A stretch of DNA of 64,000 bases from Dugong dugon (taxonomy: Eukaryota > Chordata > Mammalia > Sirenia > Dugongidae), in contig CM057462.1 of NCBI GenBank assembly GCA_030035585.1, positions 146,114,734-146,178,733 of the forward strand, read 5' to 3'. Each line of letters opens with the position of its first letter. Position 1 is the first letter of the stretch. Shown in pieces: positions 36,229-46,659 of the stretch. The position numbers and the translations under genes were made by a program. A model generated the notes under the pieces. That model was not told the origin of the DNA. It searched no databases and saw only the letters and a list, made by a program, of their open reading frames with translations.

Positions 36229-36718
36229 TTAATTTCATTTTGTCCTGAATCTATATAGGACTTATTTGGGCACTTAATTATATATACTGACTTACATGGA
36301 TATTTAGTGGCTTCACGGTAAATTCTGTCTCCCCAACCAGATTATAAAATCCTGTGTTTGTCCCTTACATATCTTTTGTACCCTGCCCCTCCTTTACCCA
36401 GACTGTGCCTGTATCATCTTGATACAATGAACACCTCCTTCCCTAACACTGAAGCTCCATGAAATCTCTGCAAAATGTAGACCATTGTCTCAGGGAATCT
36501 TGCTAATCTCTGTCTCTCAAAACTACCAGCTCTTCAACCACTTGCATGAATCCTCCTAAACCTATGATCTATGGTCCGTAGGAGATCTATCTAGCTTCAA
36601 GAATAATAGGAGATCGTATTGACTACAACCCACATTCCCACAAAGCACCCGCCAACTTGGGGAATAAGCAATATCCTCATGCATCCCCATCCAAAAATGC
36701 CTCAGAGAGGGAAAACTG
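36229..36718. other. Unassigned stretch
   Basis: Some L2-like phrasing (CTCCCCAACCAGATTATAAA, CTGAAGCTCCATGAAATCTC) but not enough to call. No frame. Confidence 0.35.
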
Positions 36719-36732
36719 TACAAAAATATTTT

Positions 36733-36930
36733 GTTGTTGTCATTAGATGCCATCAAGTTGATTTTGACTCATAGCCACCCCATGCGAAGGTGTAGAACTG
36801 CCACATAGGGCTTTCTAGGCTGTAATCTTTACAGAAGCAGATCACTAGATCTTTCTCCCACAGAGCCACCAGGTAGGTTTGAACTGCTAACCTTTCAGCA
36901 CTTAACCATTGTGCCACCAGGGTTCCTTTA
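36733..36930 (-). mobile_element. AfroSINE, long type, with perfect TSD
   Basis: Minus strand: head GGAACCCTGGTGGCACAATG, tail AATCAACTTGATGGCATCTA ending in AACAACAA. It is flanked by the perfect 14-base duplication TACAAAAATATTTT (36719-36732 and 36931-36944). Confidence 0.97.
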
Positions 36931-37240
36931 TACAAAAATATTTTAAGTCTCATTATAAATATGTCTTCTACAGATTCTCACAATATAATTCTGTTTTCAT
37001 GAAAATTTACACACTATAATGTCTGTGTTTTTCTCAGAGTGATGTGGAAAAGAGTTGAGATGTTTTATATGGAAAAAAACAGGGAATGAAAAGTTAGAAA
37101 AACCCGGCCATCTGGTTTTGGGGAGAGAAGCAGATTCTCAAGTAGAGAGTGGGCAACATAGATGGTCCAAAAGTCTTTTTGTTCAGTTTTGTTCACCCCA
37201 ATTCCTAGTGAATATTAATTATGACTTATTAACATTTAGA

Positions 37241-37425
37241 GAAAAAAAAAGTTGCCATGGAGTCAATTTCAACTCATGGCCACGCTATATGCATGAAAGT
37301 AGAACTGTACTCCATAGGGTTTTCAATGGCTGATTTTTCGAAAGTAGATCACCAAGCTTTTCTTCTGAGGTACCACTGGGTGGACTCAAACCACCAACCT
37401 TTTGGTTAGCAACCAAGCACATTAA
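37241..37425 (-). mobile_element. AfroSINE, divergent type
   Basis: Minus strand: GTTAATGTGCTTGGTTGCTA, GGTTTGAGTCCACCCAGTGG, then CCATTGAAAACCCTATGGAG and GAGTTGAAATTGACTCCATG. The head and middle differ from the other two subfamilies. Confidence 0.85.
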
Positions 37426-37489
37426 CCTTTTCTTCATTCAAGGACTTCATTAATGTTAAACTAATAGAGTACCAGTCCCCTGGCTTCTC

Positions 37490-37800
37490 AATCTGTTAAC
37501 ATCCCTCAAGAGAGAGTCCTTGAAGAAGTAACATTTAAGCTAGCGCTGGAGAGTAGAGTATCATACAAATAGCACAGCAACAACAAAAAGACAAGAGACA
37601 TAACGGAAGGAGAGAACAGAGATAAAAGTAGAAGAGCATTGCAGACTGACAGGGTAGAATAGTCATGTAGTGAGAAACAGTACGGCTTTACAGAGCTGGA
37701 AATGTAGTCCAAGGTAATACTCTGCTGTTAGCAGGTCAGAGAGGATAAAACCTAAGGATGGGTCATTGGATTGTGGATTGAAAGGACTAGGACAAAGTGG
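37490..37800 (-). mobile_element. L2-like ancient repeat, tentative
   Basis: AGTAACATTTAAGCTAGCGC, GAGAAGAGCATTGCAG-like and ATTGCAGACTGACAGGGTAG recall the same repeat as at 21,985. Strong divergence makes the call uncertain. Confidence 0.45.
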
Positions 37801-38936
37801 TAGTATATTTAAGAATTACAATATAAACAGATGTCCTAATTCGTCAACTTTTATAGTCAGCATATTTGACAACAAACTTCGACCAGATTTGCCAAAGAAA
37901 AGAAGCAGAGTAGGAAATGTTATTCATAATTAGGTAACCTTTGCTATATATCATCTGGTTTACCTTACGCTAGCACAATTAAAAAGCAAAATTAATGACA
38001 CAGCTTCTCTGTGCTATTTCCCAGCTTGTAGAGACAGTTTGTGATTTTTAATTGTTCAACATGTTTTAATTCTTTGCCCAAGGAAAAAAATCCCTGTAAA
38101 TTAGCTCTCTGAAGACTCACCATTTCAGGAGGGATGTGGCCCTATCTGGCAAGAAAAGAGTTGAATGATTGAAGAAGGTAAGGTGGTGTTTAGGGGAAAG
38201 AGAATACAAGGAGATACAGTTCTTAGAACTTCAAGACCCTCCTGGGATATGACTCACTTAGCACAAACGATATGTCAGTAATTAGAGTTCCCATAAACAA
38301 CATTTACATCCTCACTTTTACTTATAACTCCTCTACTGGTGTCTATAAAACTCAGGAGTATCAGCTAGTACAGGGATATAGAAAAAAGATAAGCACTATT
38401 CAAGTCATAAGCTGGGAGTTACTGTTAAAATATTTTAAACAATATAATGAGCGGGTTGAAAGGTATAAGGGAGTTGTGTACTGTAATATGAGAAGACTTT
38501 TCGTAAGTCATCAAAAATCTCCTAATTCATTGTTAGGGTTAAAGGTTTTGCCATTGCAGTGGTAAATTCATCCAATTTTAAAATACTTTTTGTGTATATT
38601 TGTTATTCCATTTTCTCCCTTAATCATAAATAACTTTGGATAAAAGAACAAATGCTCCGATAAAAACTGATAGGGTGACTGTGAGTTCCATGACATCTAC
38701 TAAGTAACTATAAAGAACAGGTCTTTATGCAATGCACAAAACAATGCAAACATTAGTAAGACTAGCTTTCTGCCCAAACTTGTTACATTCCCGAAGGAGA
38801 TCTAAGCTATATGCACAAATAACAATAACATGAATAGAATGCAAGAATTGCTAAAAAGAGATATATGGAGCAATTGTTAAGGGAGCATAGAGAGAAAAAA
38901 AGGAGCATAAAAAAATGGCTGCTAAGCATAGAAGAA
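37801..38936. other. Unassigned stretch
   Basis: No transposon recognised. A plus-strand frame at 38272-38565 (97 codons) has no domain or context supporting a gene. Confidence 0.4.
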
Positions 38937-39145
38937 GGACCCCTGGTGGCACAATGGTTAAGCACTCAGCTGCTCAACAAAATGTTGAGGATTCCGTTCA
39001 AACCCACTCAGCAGCTCTGGAGGAGAAAGACCTGGATATCTACTTCTGTAAAGATTACAGCCAAGAAAAGCCTATGGTGCAGTTCTGCTAGTCACATTGG
39101 GTTGCTGTATGTCAAAACTGACTCAATGGTACCTAACAACAACAA
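38937..39145 (+). mobile_element. AfroSINE, long type, diverged
   Basis: ACCCCTGGTGGCACAATGGT head, GTTCAAACCCACTCAGCAGC, and CTGACTCAATGGTACCTAAC with an AACAACAAC tail. The tail is of the RTE kind. Confidence 0.92.
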
Positions 39146-39850
39146 GCCCCAAGGTAGGTGATATCAACCCTAGTTGCGGAAAGAGAGGGCTCATAAGGCT
39201 TCATTAAGCATAATGGATCTTCATTGTAGGGGTGTATTTTCTAGGTCATATATTGTTCTTCTTTAAATATAGTTGTTTTGTGTATGTATCTAATATTTAT
39301 TTCACAGGCTTGAGATTCAAGGAGTTTTATAAAGTCTAAATTATTACAGAGTAATAAAATAATAATGTAACTGTTTTATGATTATCACTATGTCCCCAGA
39401 ACTATGCCAGGTTTTGTGAGGATTGCAAAAGCACAGAGATTGCTGCCTTTAGGACCATGGACACTGGGTAGGTAAAGACAAAATACCCCAGTATTCACAA
39501 GGAGACAATGCAAGGCAACAGATAATTAATTGTTGGCACTGATTTTCTGTACTACCCATAGACCTGGCTGACAACAAGGGCCCCTGCTACAGGCCTTTTC
39601 ATCAGGGGGTCCCAGAATGCTGGTCAGGGGCCTATGTTTGCGCTCTGTTGTTCCTATATAGAAACCACAAGTATTAGAGGTGGGCCTGCTCTTGACCCGG
39701 TCTCATAGCACAATTGCCCAAGGATTTCTTGTGACCAATCTTAAGAAGTGGAAGTCCTAACATGTTCTACCATACAGGATGCTTTGAAGGAGGCTAAAAA
39801 ACCAAGAAAGAAATAGCAGGTTGCCTCTTCAGCTCATGTGATGTCATCTA
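39146..39850. other. Unassigned stretch
   Basis: No recognised family or frame. Confidence 0.4.
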
Positions 39851-39853
39851 ATA

Positions 39854-40191
39854 ACGTTGCTCAGTGGTAGAATTCTCACCTTCCATGCAGGAAACTTGAG
39901 TTTGATTCCCAGCCAACGCACCTCGTGTGCAGCCATCACCCTCTGTCAGTGGAGGCTTGTGTGTTGCTATGATGCTGAACAGATTTCAGCGAAGCTTCCA
40001 GAATAAGATGAATAAGACAGATGAGAAAGAAAGGTCTGGAAATCTGCTTCCCAAAATTAGCAAATTAAAACCTATGATCACAACGGTCCATTCCTGGGGA
40101 TGGCCAGGACCGGGCAGCATTTCGTTCCATCGTGCAAGGGTCACCAGGTGTTGGGGCAGACCCCACAGCAGCTAACAACAGCAGTAACGTC
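39854..40191 (+). mobile_element. Composite: tRNA-Gly-like head joined to RTE 5' and 3' ends
   Basis: The head (39,854-39,921) looks like a tRNA-Gly: GCTCAGTGGTAGAATTCTCA (A box), an anticodon loop CTTCCAT giving TCC, a B-box-like GAGTTTGATTCCC and an acceptor-side CCAACGC pairing roughly with the 5' AACGTTG. RTE 5' UTR follows (GGCTTGTGTGTTGCTATGAT), then RTE 3' sequence (GGATGGCCAGGACCGGGCAG, GCAGCTAACAACAGCAG). No ORF remains. It is a non-autonomous RTE-tailed SINE-like element. Confidence 0.8.
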
Positions 40192-41094
40192 AGCGGCGAG
40201 TGCTTACTTAACAATTGCTAAATAATGCATTCTTCTTACATAAAAATATTTTAGGGTAAGGGGGTAAATTGAACCTTCCTCAGCTCTGTAAGTATTTGAA
40301 AACTCACAAAACCTGTGTTGGACACATATCATACGCCAGTTTACTTACTGTTTCAGGTCTTATCCTGAAAGAGCAAATAAGCCCCTTAGTGACTCCATTT
40401 TTTTCAGTGAGAACAGATACTGAGATTATCACCTATTCCTCAAAGCTACCTGTGTCACCTCAAGTGTGTTAGGGTGGGGACATAACAGGGTAGAAAAGGT
40501 GGCTGGAGCAAATACACCCGAGTCATAAGCCCTGAGAGTTTCCAGAGTCAGTTTTACTTTCACATGTCAAGATTACTCACAGCCATGCTCCCCAAAACTC
40601 TAGTGCCCAAATCCAAATCTACTCTGAGGAGATCTGCAGGTATTTGCCTCACAGAGCCTAACTGCTTCCTGAGAGGAAGTTTAACGCTCCAGGGAGCTGC
40701 ATCAACTCTGAAGTGGCTAAGGTCCCTTGCAGGGTGTTGAAACAGGCAATTATAAAGTGGCAGCTGAAAGGCCAGAAAGAGCTAATGTAGCTTCCCAAAG
40801 TGCCAGACTTCCTAGAGAATATCTTAGTATTCAGAATATGCAGGAATAGTCATAAAGCAAACGGGGGCGGGGGGGGAGGAGGGAGAGAGGAAGAAAAAAA
40901 CGAGCAAAGGAAAATACCAAAAGATACACTTGAGGAGAATAATATTTAACTTAATAAATAATGCACATCATAAAATAGGTATTTATTTAGTAAACACCAA
41001 GTATACCGCAACATCAGTCACAAGAATCACACTGGTTTTGCAACTGAATAATAAATACAGCACCTTAAAATATCTGACTGCCAAGATGGATAAA
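40192..41094. other. Repeat-poor stretch with a G-rich patch
   Basis: No transposon recognised. A G/A-rich run at 40,862-40,905 includes eight or more consecutive G. Confidence 0.45.
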
Positions 41095-41940
41095 AGCAAA
41101 GAAGTCTGCACGTACTGACCTCGAGCTCCACAGCCTTCCCCTGCCTCTGGGGGAGCAGACACGGAGGATGTTGAGTGATTAGGCCGCGGAGGTAGCAAGA
41201 GCACACCGAGTCATTGAATAATGAATATCCCTGGGAGTCCGTGGCGGAGGCTGCAAAGCTGCCATGGGGGGAGGCAGGGGGTGTAAAGAACCTGAAGGGT
41301 CTTACGTGGGGTGGGGGACCAGAGAAGATGAGATTGGCGGTAAATCTTCCAATACCCGAAAAAGCAGGTGACCACATGAAAGACTGTATTCATTTTAGCA
41401 GAGAAGCATTTGTTCTGTCGCCGTAATAGTCACTCATTTGCAATGAATATACTAATGCTATTAGATCCGGTCTGAGAAAGGTGGACAAATGTCACCCATT
41501 TGAAACAATTAGTTGTTTAACTCTCGCTTGCAGATGAGCACAAATTAATTGACAGAGCAAACTTTGCCGGGAATTTCTAGAATGCTTTCCAAATGATTAA
41601 ACTGAGACACTTTATTGATCATAAACGGTTCCTAATGCAAAAGGAGGAATGCTGAGGTGGCACTACTGTCTACAATGGGTTGCAGTTTGCAGCGATAAAC
41701 TTCTCATCTCCTATCAAGCTTTCAGCATGCTGTTCGCTGCGCAGCCGTTATCTTCACACGCTGACACGTGCAATCTAACATTTTCACTTCGCCACAGTAG
41801 AAGCAATTGCTTGACAATTTGATTACAGTTCCCTGTCAGCTCACGCACGGAATATGTCTGTGAGCTTTCAGCAATTGCAAAATATTTTGATTTTGAGATG
41901 ATAGTAATCCACGAAGAAAAATGTCTTTAAACTATTGATT
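41095..41940. promoter_or_regulatory. Candidate conserved non-coding element
   Basis: About 25 CpG dinucleotides (counted by eye) fall in roughly 760 bases, several times the density of the flanks, and no transposon is seen for about 2.9 kb around it. Homeodomain-like cores occur (CAAATTAATTGACAG, GAAACAATTAGTTG, CACTTTATTGATCATAAA). Frames here (116 codons at 41027-41377, minus) have no domain. Enhancer function is inference. Confidence 0.4.
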
Positions 41941-43100
41941 TCTGATAATAAATCAAGATCTGCATAAAAGAAACGGCTTTAAATGTCTGTGAATAAGTAG
42001 CGTTAGAGTACAGAGGGAAAGGGGGTGAAGGATGTGGTAACAAGATGAGAAAGAGAGGGACTTGGGCTGTAGATTCTACTAAGGGAAACGAACTTGTGAC
42101 AAGAGAGCCACCACCAGCGTTTAGTGGCATGGTGAAAATGATTAAATTAACACTGGTCCAGTATATACTCCATATTTGTCAATGTCATTTAGAAAACAGT
42201 CTCTTCCTTCAGACAACTAAAGGTTTTTGGGCACATACATTGGAAGAGCTTTTATAGGAAAAGGAAATAAAGAATGAAACTTTGTCATGTAAAAGGCAAA
42301 ATATCTCTTCGTCTTACAGATAACTTTGTGTGTGTGTCTGCCTGTATCTGTGTGTGTTTAAATGAACTAACTTCAACCATTTAAGGTCATATCTGTATGT
42401 AAGAATTTTTGTTCCTTAACAAAAAATGGAGAAAGGCTTTTTTGATACGAATAGGATTGGCTGTCTATGACCCCTGATAGAGATATGAAATAGGATTTAT
42501 CTTGAATTATCAACATTTCACTCCAAATGAGACTATGCCAAGAAAGACTTTCACATCATTTTATTTTTTGTTCCTTCTGAAATCAGTCATTCAAATTAGT
42601 TACCACCAGCATTTTAGGCACTTCTATACGATGATAGTTTTCCACAGAAAGACTAAAATGATCTCCACAAATGAGTAAGATAGAAATGGGCACAGGAACA
42701 GGCTGAAAAATCATGGAATTTTAAATGGAGGAAAATGTTCTAAAATGAAAACCTATTACTGTAGCCCTGGAACTAAAGGTAATTTATAGGTAGACCAGTA
42801 AAACATGTGTACCTCAGTAATGCAATCAATCACTTTACCTGGAATCTAGCCATTCAGCAATGTAATACTCTAGCATAGATCTATGATTTTTTTCAAACTG
42901 CTATTAGTCAAATAGCTTTTAATGACTTCTGCGTTTAGACAACAGTTAGGGCTATTTAAATGTATAATTTGTCCTACATTTCTTCTTTAACAGGCATACA
43001 ACCATACATGGTGACATCGCTTACATGCAGAACAGGGAACGCAAATGGTTACCACACATAGGCTTTGAAAGTATTAATTATTCAGGAAAAAAAGTTTTTA
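41941..43100. other. Repeat-poor unassigned stretch
   Basis: No recognised transposon or frame; a short TG run at 42,327-42,355. Confidence 0.45.
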
Positions 43101-43104
43101 CCAC

Positions 43105-43562
43105 TGACATTTCATTTCTGTATTAAGGTATAATTTACATGCACTAAAAATTCACCCTTTTGAGTGTAGTGTTCTGTGAGTTTTAACAAACATATACAGC
43201 CGTGTAACCATCACCAAAACTAAAATATAGAACAGTTTAATAATCCCCCGAAATTCTTTCCTGTCGCTTTATAATCAACCCCTCCTCTTCCCCAAACCCT
43301 TAGTCACTGATCTGTTTTCCATCCTTATAGTTTCGTCTTTTGTAAAATGTCATATAAATGGATTCGTACAGTATGTAGCCTTTCAAATCTGGTTTCCCTT
43401 ACATAGCAAAATACAATTGAGTTTCATTCATGTTGTTGTGTGTATTAATAGTTCATTATTTTTATTGCTTAGTAGTATTTCATAGTATGGATGTACTACA
43501 GCTTGGATTGATTCCAGTTTTTGGTGATTACAGATAAAGCTGCTAGAAACATTCACATATAT
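43105..43562 (-). mobile_element. L1M 3' portion, part 1
   Basis: AAGGTATAATTTACATGCAC, AACCATCACCAAAACTAAAA, ATGGATTCGTACAGTATGTA, TTGCTTAGTAGTATTTCATA and AAGCTGCTAGAAACATTCAC follow the reverse complement of L1M ORF2 end and 3' UTR. Confidence 0.88.
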
Positions 43563-44160
43563 ATATATTTTTTTTTTTTGGTTGAAAATATACACAGCGA
43601 AACATACACTAATTCAACCTTCTCTACATGTACAATTCAGTGACATTGATTACATTCTTCCAGTTGTGCAAACATTCTCATCCTCCTTTTCTGAATTGTT
43701 CCTCCTCCATTAACATAAACTCACTGGCCCATAAGGTTCCTACCTAATCTTTCGAGTTGCTGTCATCACTTTGATCCCTTATAGGTAGTTCTTAAACGAG
43801 CACAACGCTCAAGGCAGACTTTTTTTTACTATTTAAGCTAAACTATTGCTTGATTTTAAGAAGACTTTGGGGGATATTTCTGGTTTAAGGCTTAAAGATT
43901 ATCTCAGGACAACAGTTTCAGGAGTTCATCCAGCCTCCATAGATCTGGAAAGTCTGGAGTCCAAAAGAATTTGAACTTCTTTTCTGTATTTTCCCTCTTT
44001 TGATCAGGATTTTCCTATGGAATCTTTGATTGAAGTATTCAGTAATGGTAGCGGGGCACCACCCAGTTCTTCTGGTCTCATGGCAAAGAAGGCAGTTGTT
44101 CATGGAGGCAACTAGCCACACATTCCATTTACTCCTTCTAGTTCTGACTCTCCTTCTCAC
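43563..44160 (-). mobile_element. L1 3' UTR insertion inside the L1M
   Basis: A T run (43,567-43,580) begins a 3' end of the local L1 lineage: TACACAGCGAAACATACACT, TACAATTCAGTGACATTGAT and later TAGCGGGGCACCACCCAGTT. The L1M resumes at about 44,165 (TTTAGCTTGGGTAAATACCT). No clean duplication; TCACATAT and TCACGTAT at the two joints may be its remains. Confidence 0.75.
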
Positions 44161-44164
44161 GTAT

Positions 44165-44850
44165 TGGTTTTATGTGAACACAGGATTTCATTTAGCTTGG
44201 GTAAATACCTACGAGTGGGATTGCTGGGTTATGTGGTAAGTGTATCTTTAACTTTACAAAAAACTGTCAAAATGTTTTGAAAAGTGGCTGTATAGTCTTG
44301 CACGCCTAAAAGCAATTTATGGAAGTTTCAGTTGTTCCACATCCTTGCCAGCACATGGCATTATCAGTTATTTTTTTTGTTTGTTTGTTTGTTTTAGCTA
44401 TTCTAATTGGTGTATTGTGATATGACATTTTGATTTCAATTTTCATTTACCTAATAACTAATAATACTGAGCATCTTTTTATATGCTTATTTGCCATCCT
44501 TATACCTTCTTTGGTGAAATATTTATACAAATCTTTTACTCATTTTTTTTTAATTGGATTGATGGTTTTTATATTATTACCTTTTGAGAGTCCTGATATA
44601 ATCTACATAGAAATCCTTTAGAAGATATGAGGTCTGCAAATATTTTCCCCTAGTCTGTGGCTCATCTTTTAATTATTTTAACACTATCAGTACCAGAAGC
44701 TCATCATTCCAACAAAGTTTATCTGTTTTATTTTTCTTTTATGGATTGTGCTTTTGATTTTGCATCTCATAAATCTCTGCTTAACCCAAGATCATAAAAA
44801 TTTTCTTCTATGGTTTCTTCTAGCCTAAAGATAGTTCATGACATCGCTTA
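44165..44850 (-). mobile_element. L1M 3' portion, part 2
   Basis: TACGAGTGGGATTGCTGGGT, GTTGTTCCACATCCTTGCCA, GAGCATCTTTTTATATGCTT and CCCCTAGTCTGTGGCTCATC continue the L1M consensus in reverse. Part of it was later copied in inverted orientation to 45,158-45,443. Confidence 0.88.
44439..44733 (+). repeat. Left arm of local inverted duplication
   Basis: The reverse complement of this L1M stretch matches 45,158-45,443 at about 97% by eye (about nine substitutions, three 1-base gaps and one 7-base gap). Confidence 0.93.
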
Positions 44851-44940
44851 TAATTTAGTATTTATGAAATCTCAATGATACCTATATGTAAAGAGAATGG
44901 ACAAGTGCTATTTTTAGTCAGAAGAATTCTATTCTAATAG

Positions 44941-44986
44941 ACCCATTGCCATTGAGCTGATTCTGACTCATAGCAACCCTAATAGA
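44941..44986 (-). mobile_element. AfroSINE tail fragment in the palindrome spacer
   Basis: ACCCATTGCCATTGAGCTGA with TGACTCATAGCAACCCTA is the tail end only. Confidence 0.8.
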
Positions 44987-45157
44987 TTTCATTATTATAC
45001 ATATTTTTATATTCTGAAATCACAATCTGTTCCCTAAAACATAACAAATCATGCCAGTACAATAATAATTCGTTCATTTATTTCTCAAACATTTATTTAT
45101 ATATTTAATCATTTATTTATTTATCAAACTGTCTTGCTGTGTTCCAATTACTCTGCT

Positions 45158-45443
45158 AAATAAAACAGATAACTTTGTTGGAATGATGAGCTTCTGGTAC
45201 TGAGAGTGTTAAAATAATTAAAAGATGAGCCACAGACTAGGGGAAAATATTTGCAGATCTCATATCTTCTAAAGGATTTCTATGTAGATTATATTAAGAC
45301 TCTCAAAAGGTAATAATATAAAAACCATCAATCCAATTTAAAAAAATAAGTAAAAGATTTGTATAAACATTTCACCAAAGAAGGATAAGGATGGCAAATA
45401 AGCATATAAAAAGGTGCTCAATATTATTAGGTAAATGAAAATG
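45158..45443 (-). repeat. Right arm of local inverted duplication
   Basis: Inverted copy of 44,439-44,733. It begins AAATAAAACAGAT and ends AAATGAAAAT; no L1M sequence continues outside it, so it is a duplicate and not an independent L1. Confidence 0.93.
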
Positions 45444-45452
45444 TGATCAGAC

Positions 45453-45612
45453 TTCTGACTCAAGAAGTTCATATTCTAGAGACTAGTAAAGATAAAATTT
45501 TGTGATATATGCAAGGATTAAGGTGGTCACCAGCAGCAATATCACGCTGCACTACAATTTTATCTTTACTTTTCTCTGTCCTATACTAGAGTGTGAATTT
45601 CTTGAGTCAAAA
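45453..45612. repeat. Second inverted repeat (arms about 50-60 bases)
   Basis: TTCTGACTCAAGAAGTTCAT ... GTAAAGATAAAATTTTGTG (45,453-45,503) pairs with the reverse complement of 45,554-45,612. A 9-base gap separates matching halves in one arm; the spacer is about 50 bases. Confidence 0.85.
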
Positions 45613-45699
45613 GACCAACTACATTTTAAACTCTGTTACTACGCTATTTAGCAGAGTAGTTGTAACACATAACCCAGAATGATAAAGCTTAGAAACCCT

Positions 45700-46000
45700 G
45701 TGTAATGAAGGTGATAAAGCTTGTATCCTTAAGGGAAAAGGTTAGAGGAAGAGATAAAAATATAAATACTTAAATAACAATTTAATTGCCAGTGTTCTAA
45801 GTGCTATGAGAGAAAGTTATAGAAAGTGAAGAGAATATATTACAAGAAGATCTGATTTAGTCTGGGAGCCTAAGGGAAGAAATCCCTGAGAAAGCAGCAT
45901 GTAAATTGAAAGCTGGAAGATAATTAGAAATTAACCTAGGAATAGAGAAAGAAAAAAAAATAATAACATTTCAGACAGAGGAAACTGCACATTTAAAAAT
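45700..46000 (-). mobile_element. L2-like ancient repeat
   Basis: GTTCTAAGTGCTATGAGAGA, GAAATCCCTGAGAAAGCAGC and CAGACAGAGGAAACTGCACA match the same old repeat as at 21,985. Confidence 0.6.
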
Positions 46001-46049
46001 CCTGGAATAGGAACTAAATTGACATAGTTGAGGAACACAGAAAAGGCCA
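46001..46049 (+). repeat. Direct repeat, copy 1
   Basis: CCTGGAATAGGAACTAAATT and onward; matches 46,121-46,169 with four differences in 49 bases. Confidence 0.92.
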
Positions 46050-46114
46050 GGTCAAAGGGGAATTATGTAGTGGTTTTCTAATTTTAGTTTACATGAGAAT
46101 CTTAGGTTCTTCTG

Positions 46115-46214
46115 GGTGGACCTGGAATAGGAACTAAATCAACATATTTGAGGAACAGAGAAAAGGCCAAGAAACTCAATTTTATTTTGCTGTGTAAGAG
46201 AAACTAGACTTAAG
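46115..46214 (+). repeat. Direct repeat, copy 2 (source of inverted copy)
   Basis: Contains copy 1 plus about 45 further bases. The second half, in reverse, also resembles the L1M at 43,384-43,425 (CTTACATAGCAAAATACAAT). Confidence 0.9.
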
Positions 46215-46249
46215 GAAGCTTGCTTAAAATTACCAGTCATCTAGTGATG

Positions 46250-46355
46250 CTTAACCCATTGCCATTGAGTCAATTCCAACTGTTGCGACCTCATGTGTTA
46301 CAGAGTAGAACTGCTCCATAGGGTTTTCTTGGCTGCAAGCTTTACAGAGGCAGCT
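46250..46355 (-). mobile_element. AfroSINE, tail half (split)
   Basis: AACCCATTGCCATTGAGTCA tail through GCTGCAAGCTTTACAGAGGC. It continues at 46,660 after an inserted SINE. Confidence 0.85.
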
Positions 46356-46659
46356 GGGTGGCTCAAAACGTTAAGTGCTTGCCTATTAGCTAATAGGTTG
46401 GTGGCTTGAACCCACCCAGAGGCACCTAGGAAGACAGGCCTGGCAATCTGCTTCTGAAGGTCACAGCCTTAAGTCTGGTTGCTCTTACACAGCAAAATAC
46501 AATCGAGTTTCTTGGCCTTTTCTCTGTTCCTCAAATATGTCAATTTAGTTTCTATTCCAGGTCCACCTAAAGGCACCTAGGAATCCTGTGGAGTAGACTA
46601 CTCTGAGCACATGGGTTACCCTGAGTCAGAATCTACTCAACAGCAAGTAACAACAATAC
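46356..46659 (+). mobile_element. AfroSINE inserted in an AfroSINE, itself broken by an inverted copy
   Basis: CTGGGTGGCTCAAAACGTTA head and CTTGAACCCACCCAGAGGCA, then CTGAAGGTCACAGCCTT. Here about 100 bases of foreign sequence intervene (46,468-46,567) before GGAATCCTGTGGAGTAGACT and the RTE-like tail CAACAGCAAGTAACAACAA. Flanks share TACAGAGGCAG and TACAGAAGCAG. Confidence 0.85.
46468..46567 (-). repeat. Inverted copy of 46,115-46,214
   Basis: Its reverse complement matches copy 2 over about 94 bases with seven differences. It lies inside the AfroSINE at 46,356, so the copying happened after that SINE inserted. Confidence 0.9.

Noticed and set aside
38272..38565. A 97-codon plus-strand frame
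   Set aside because: No similarity to a family I know and no gene context.
39854..39921. A functional tRNA-Gly gene
   Set aside because: The acceptor stem pairs poorly, the B box is altered and it runs straight into RTE sequence, so it is a SINE-like head.
41027..41377. A 116-codon minus-strand frame in the CpG-rich block
   Set aside because: The residue mix (Pro, Ser, Cys rich) is what GC-richer non-coding DNA gives by chance, and no start context, splice sites or domain support it.
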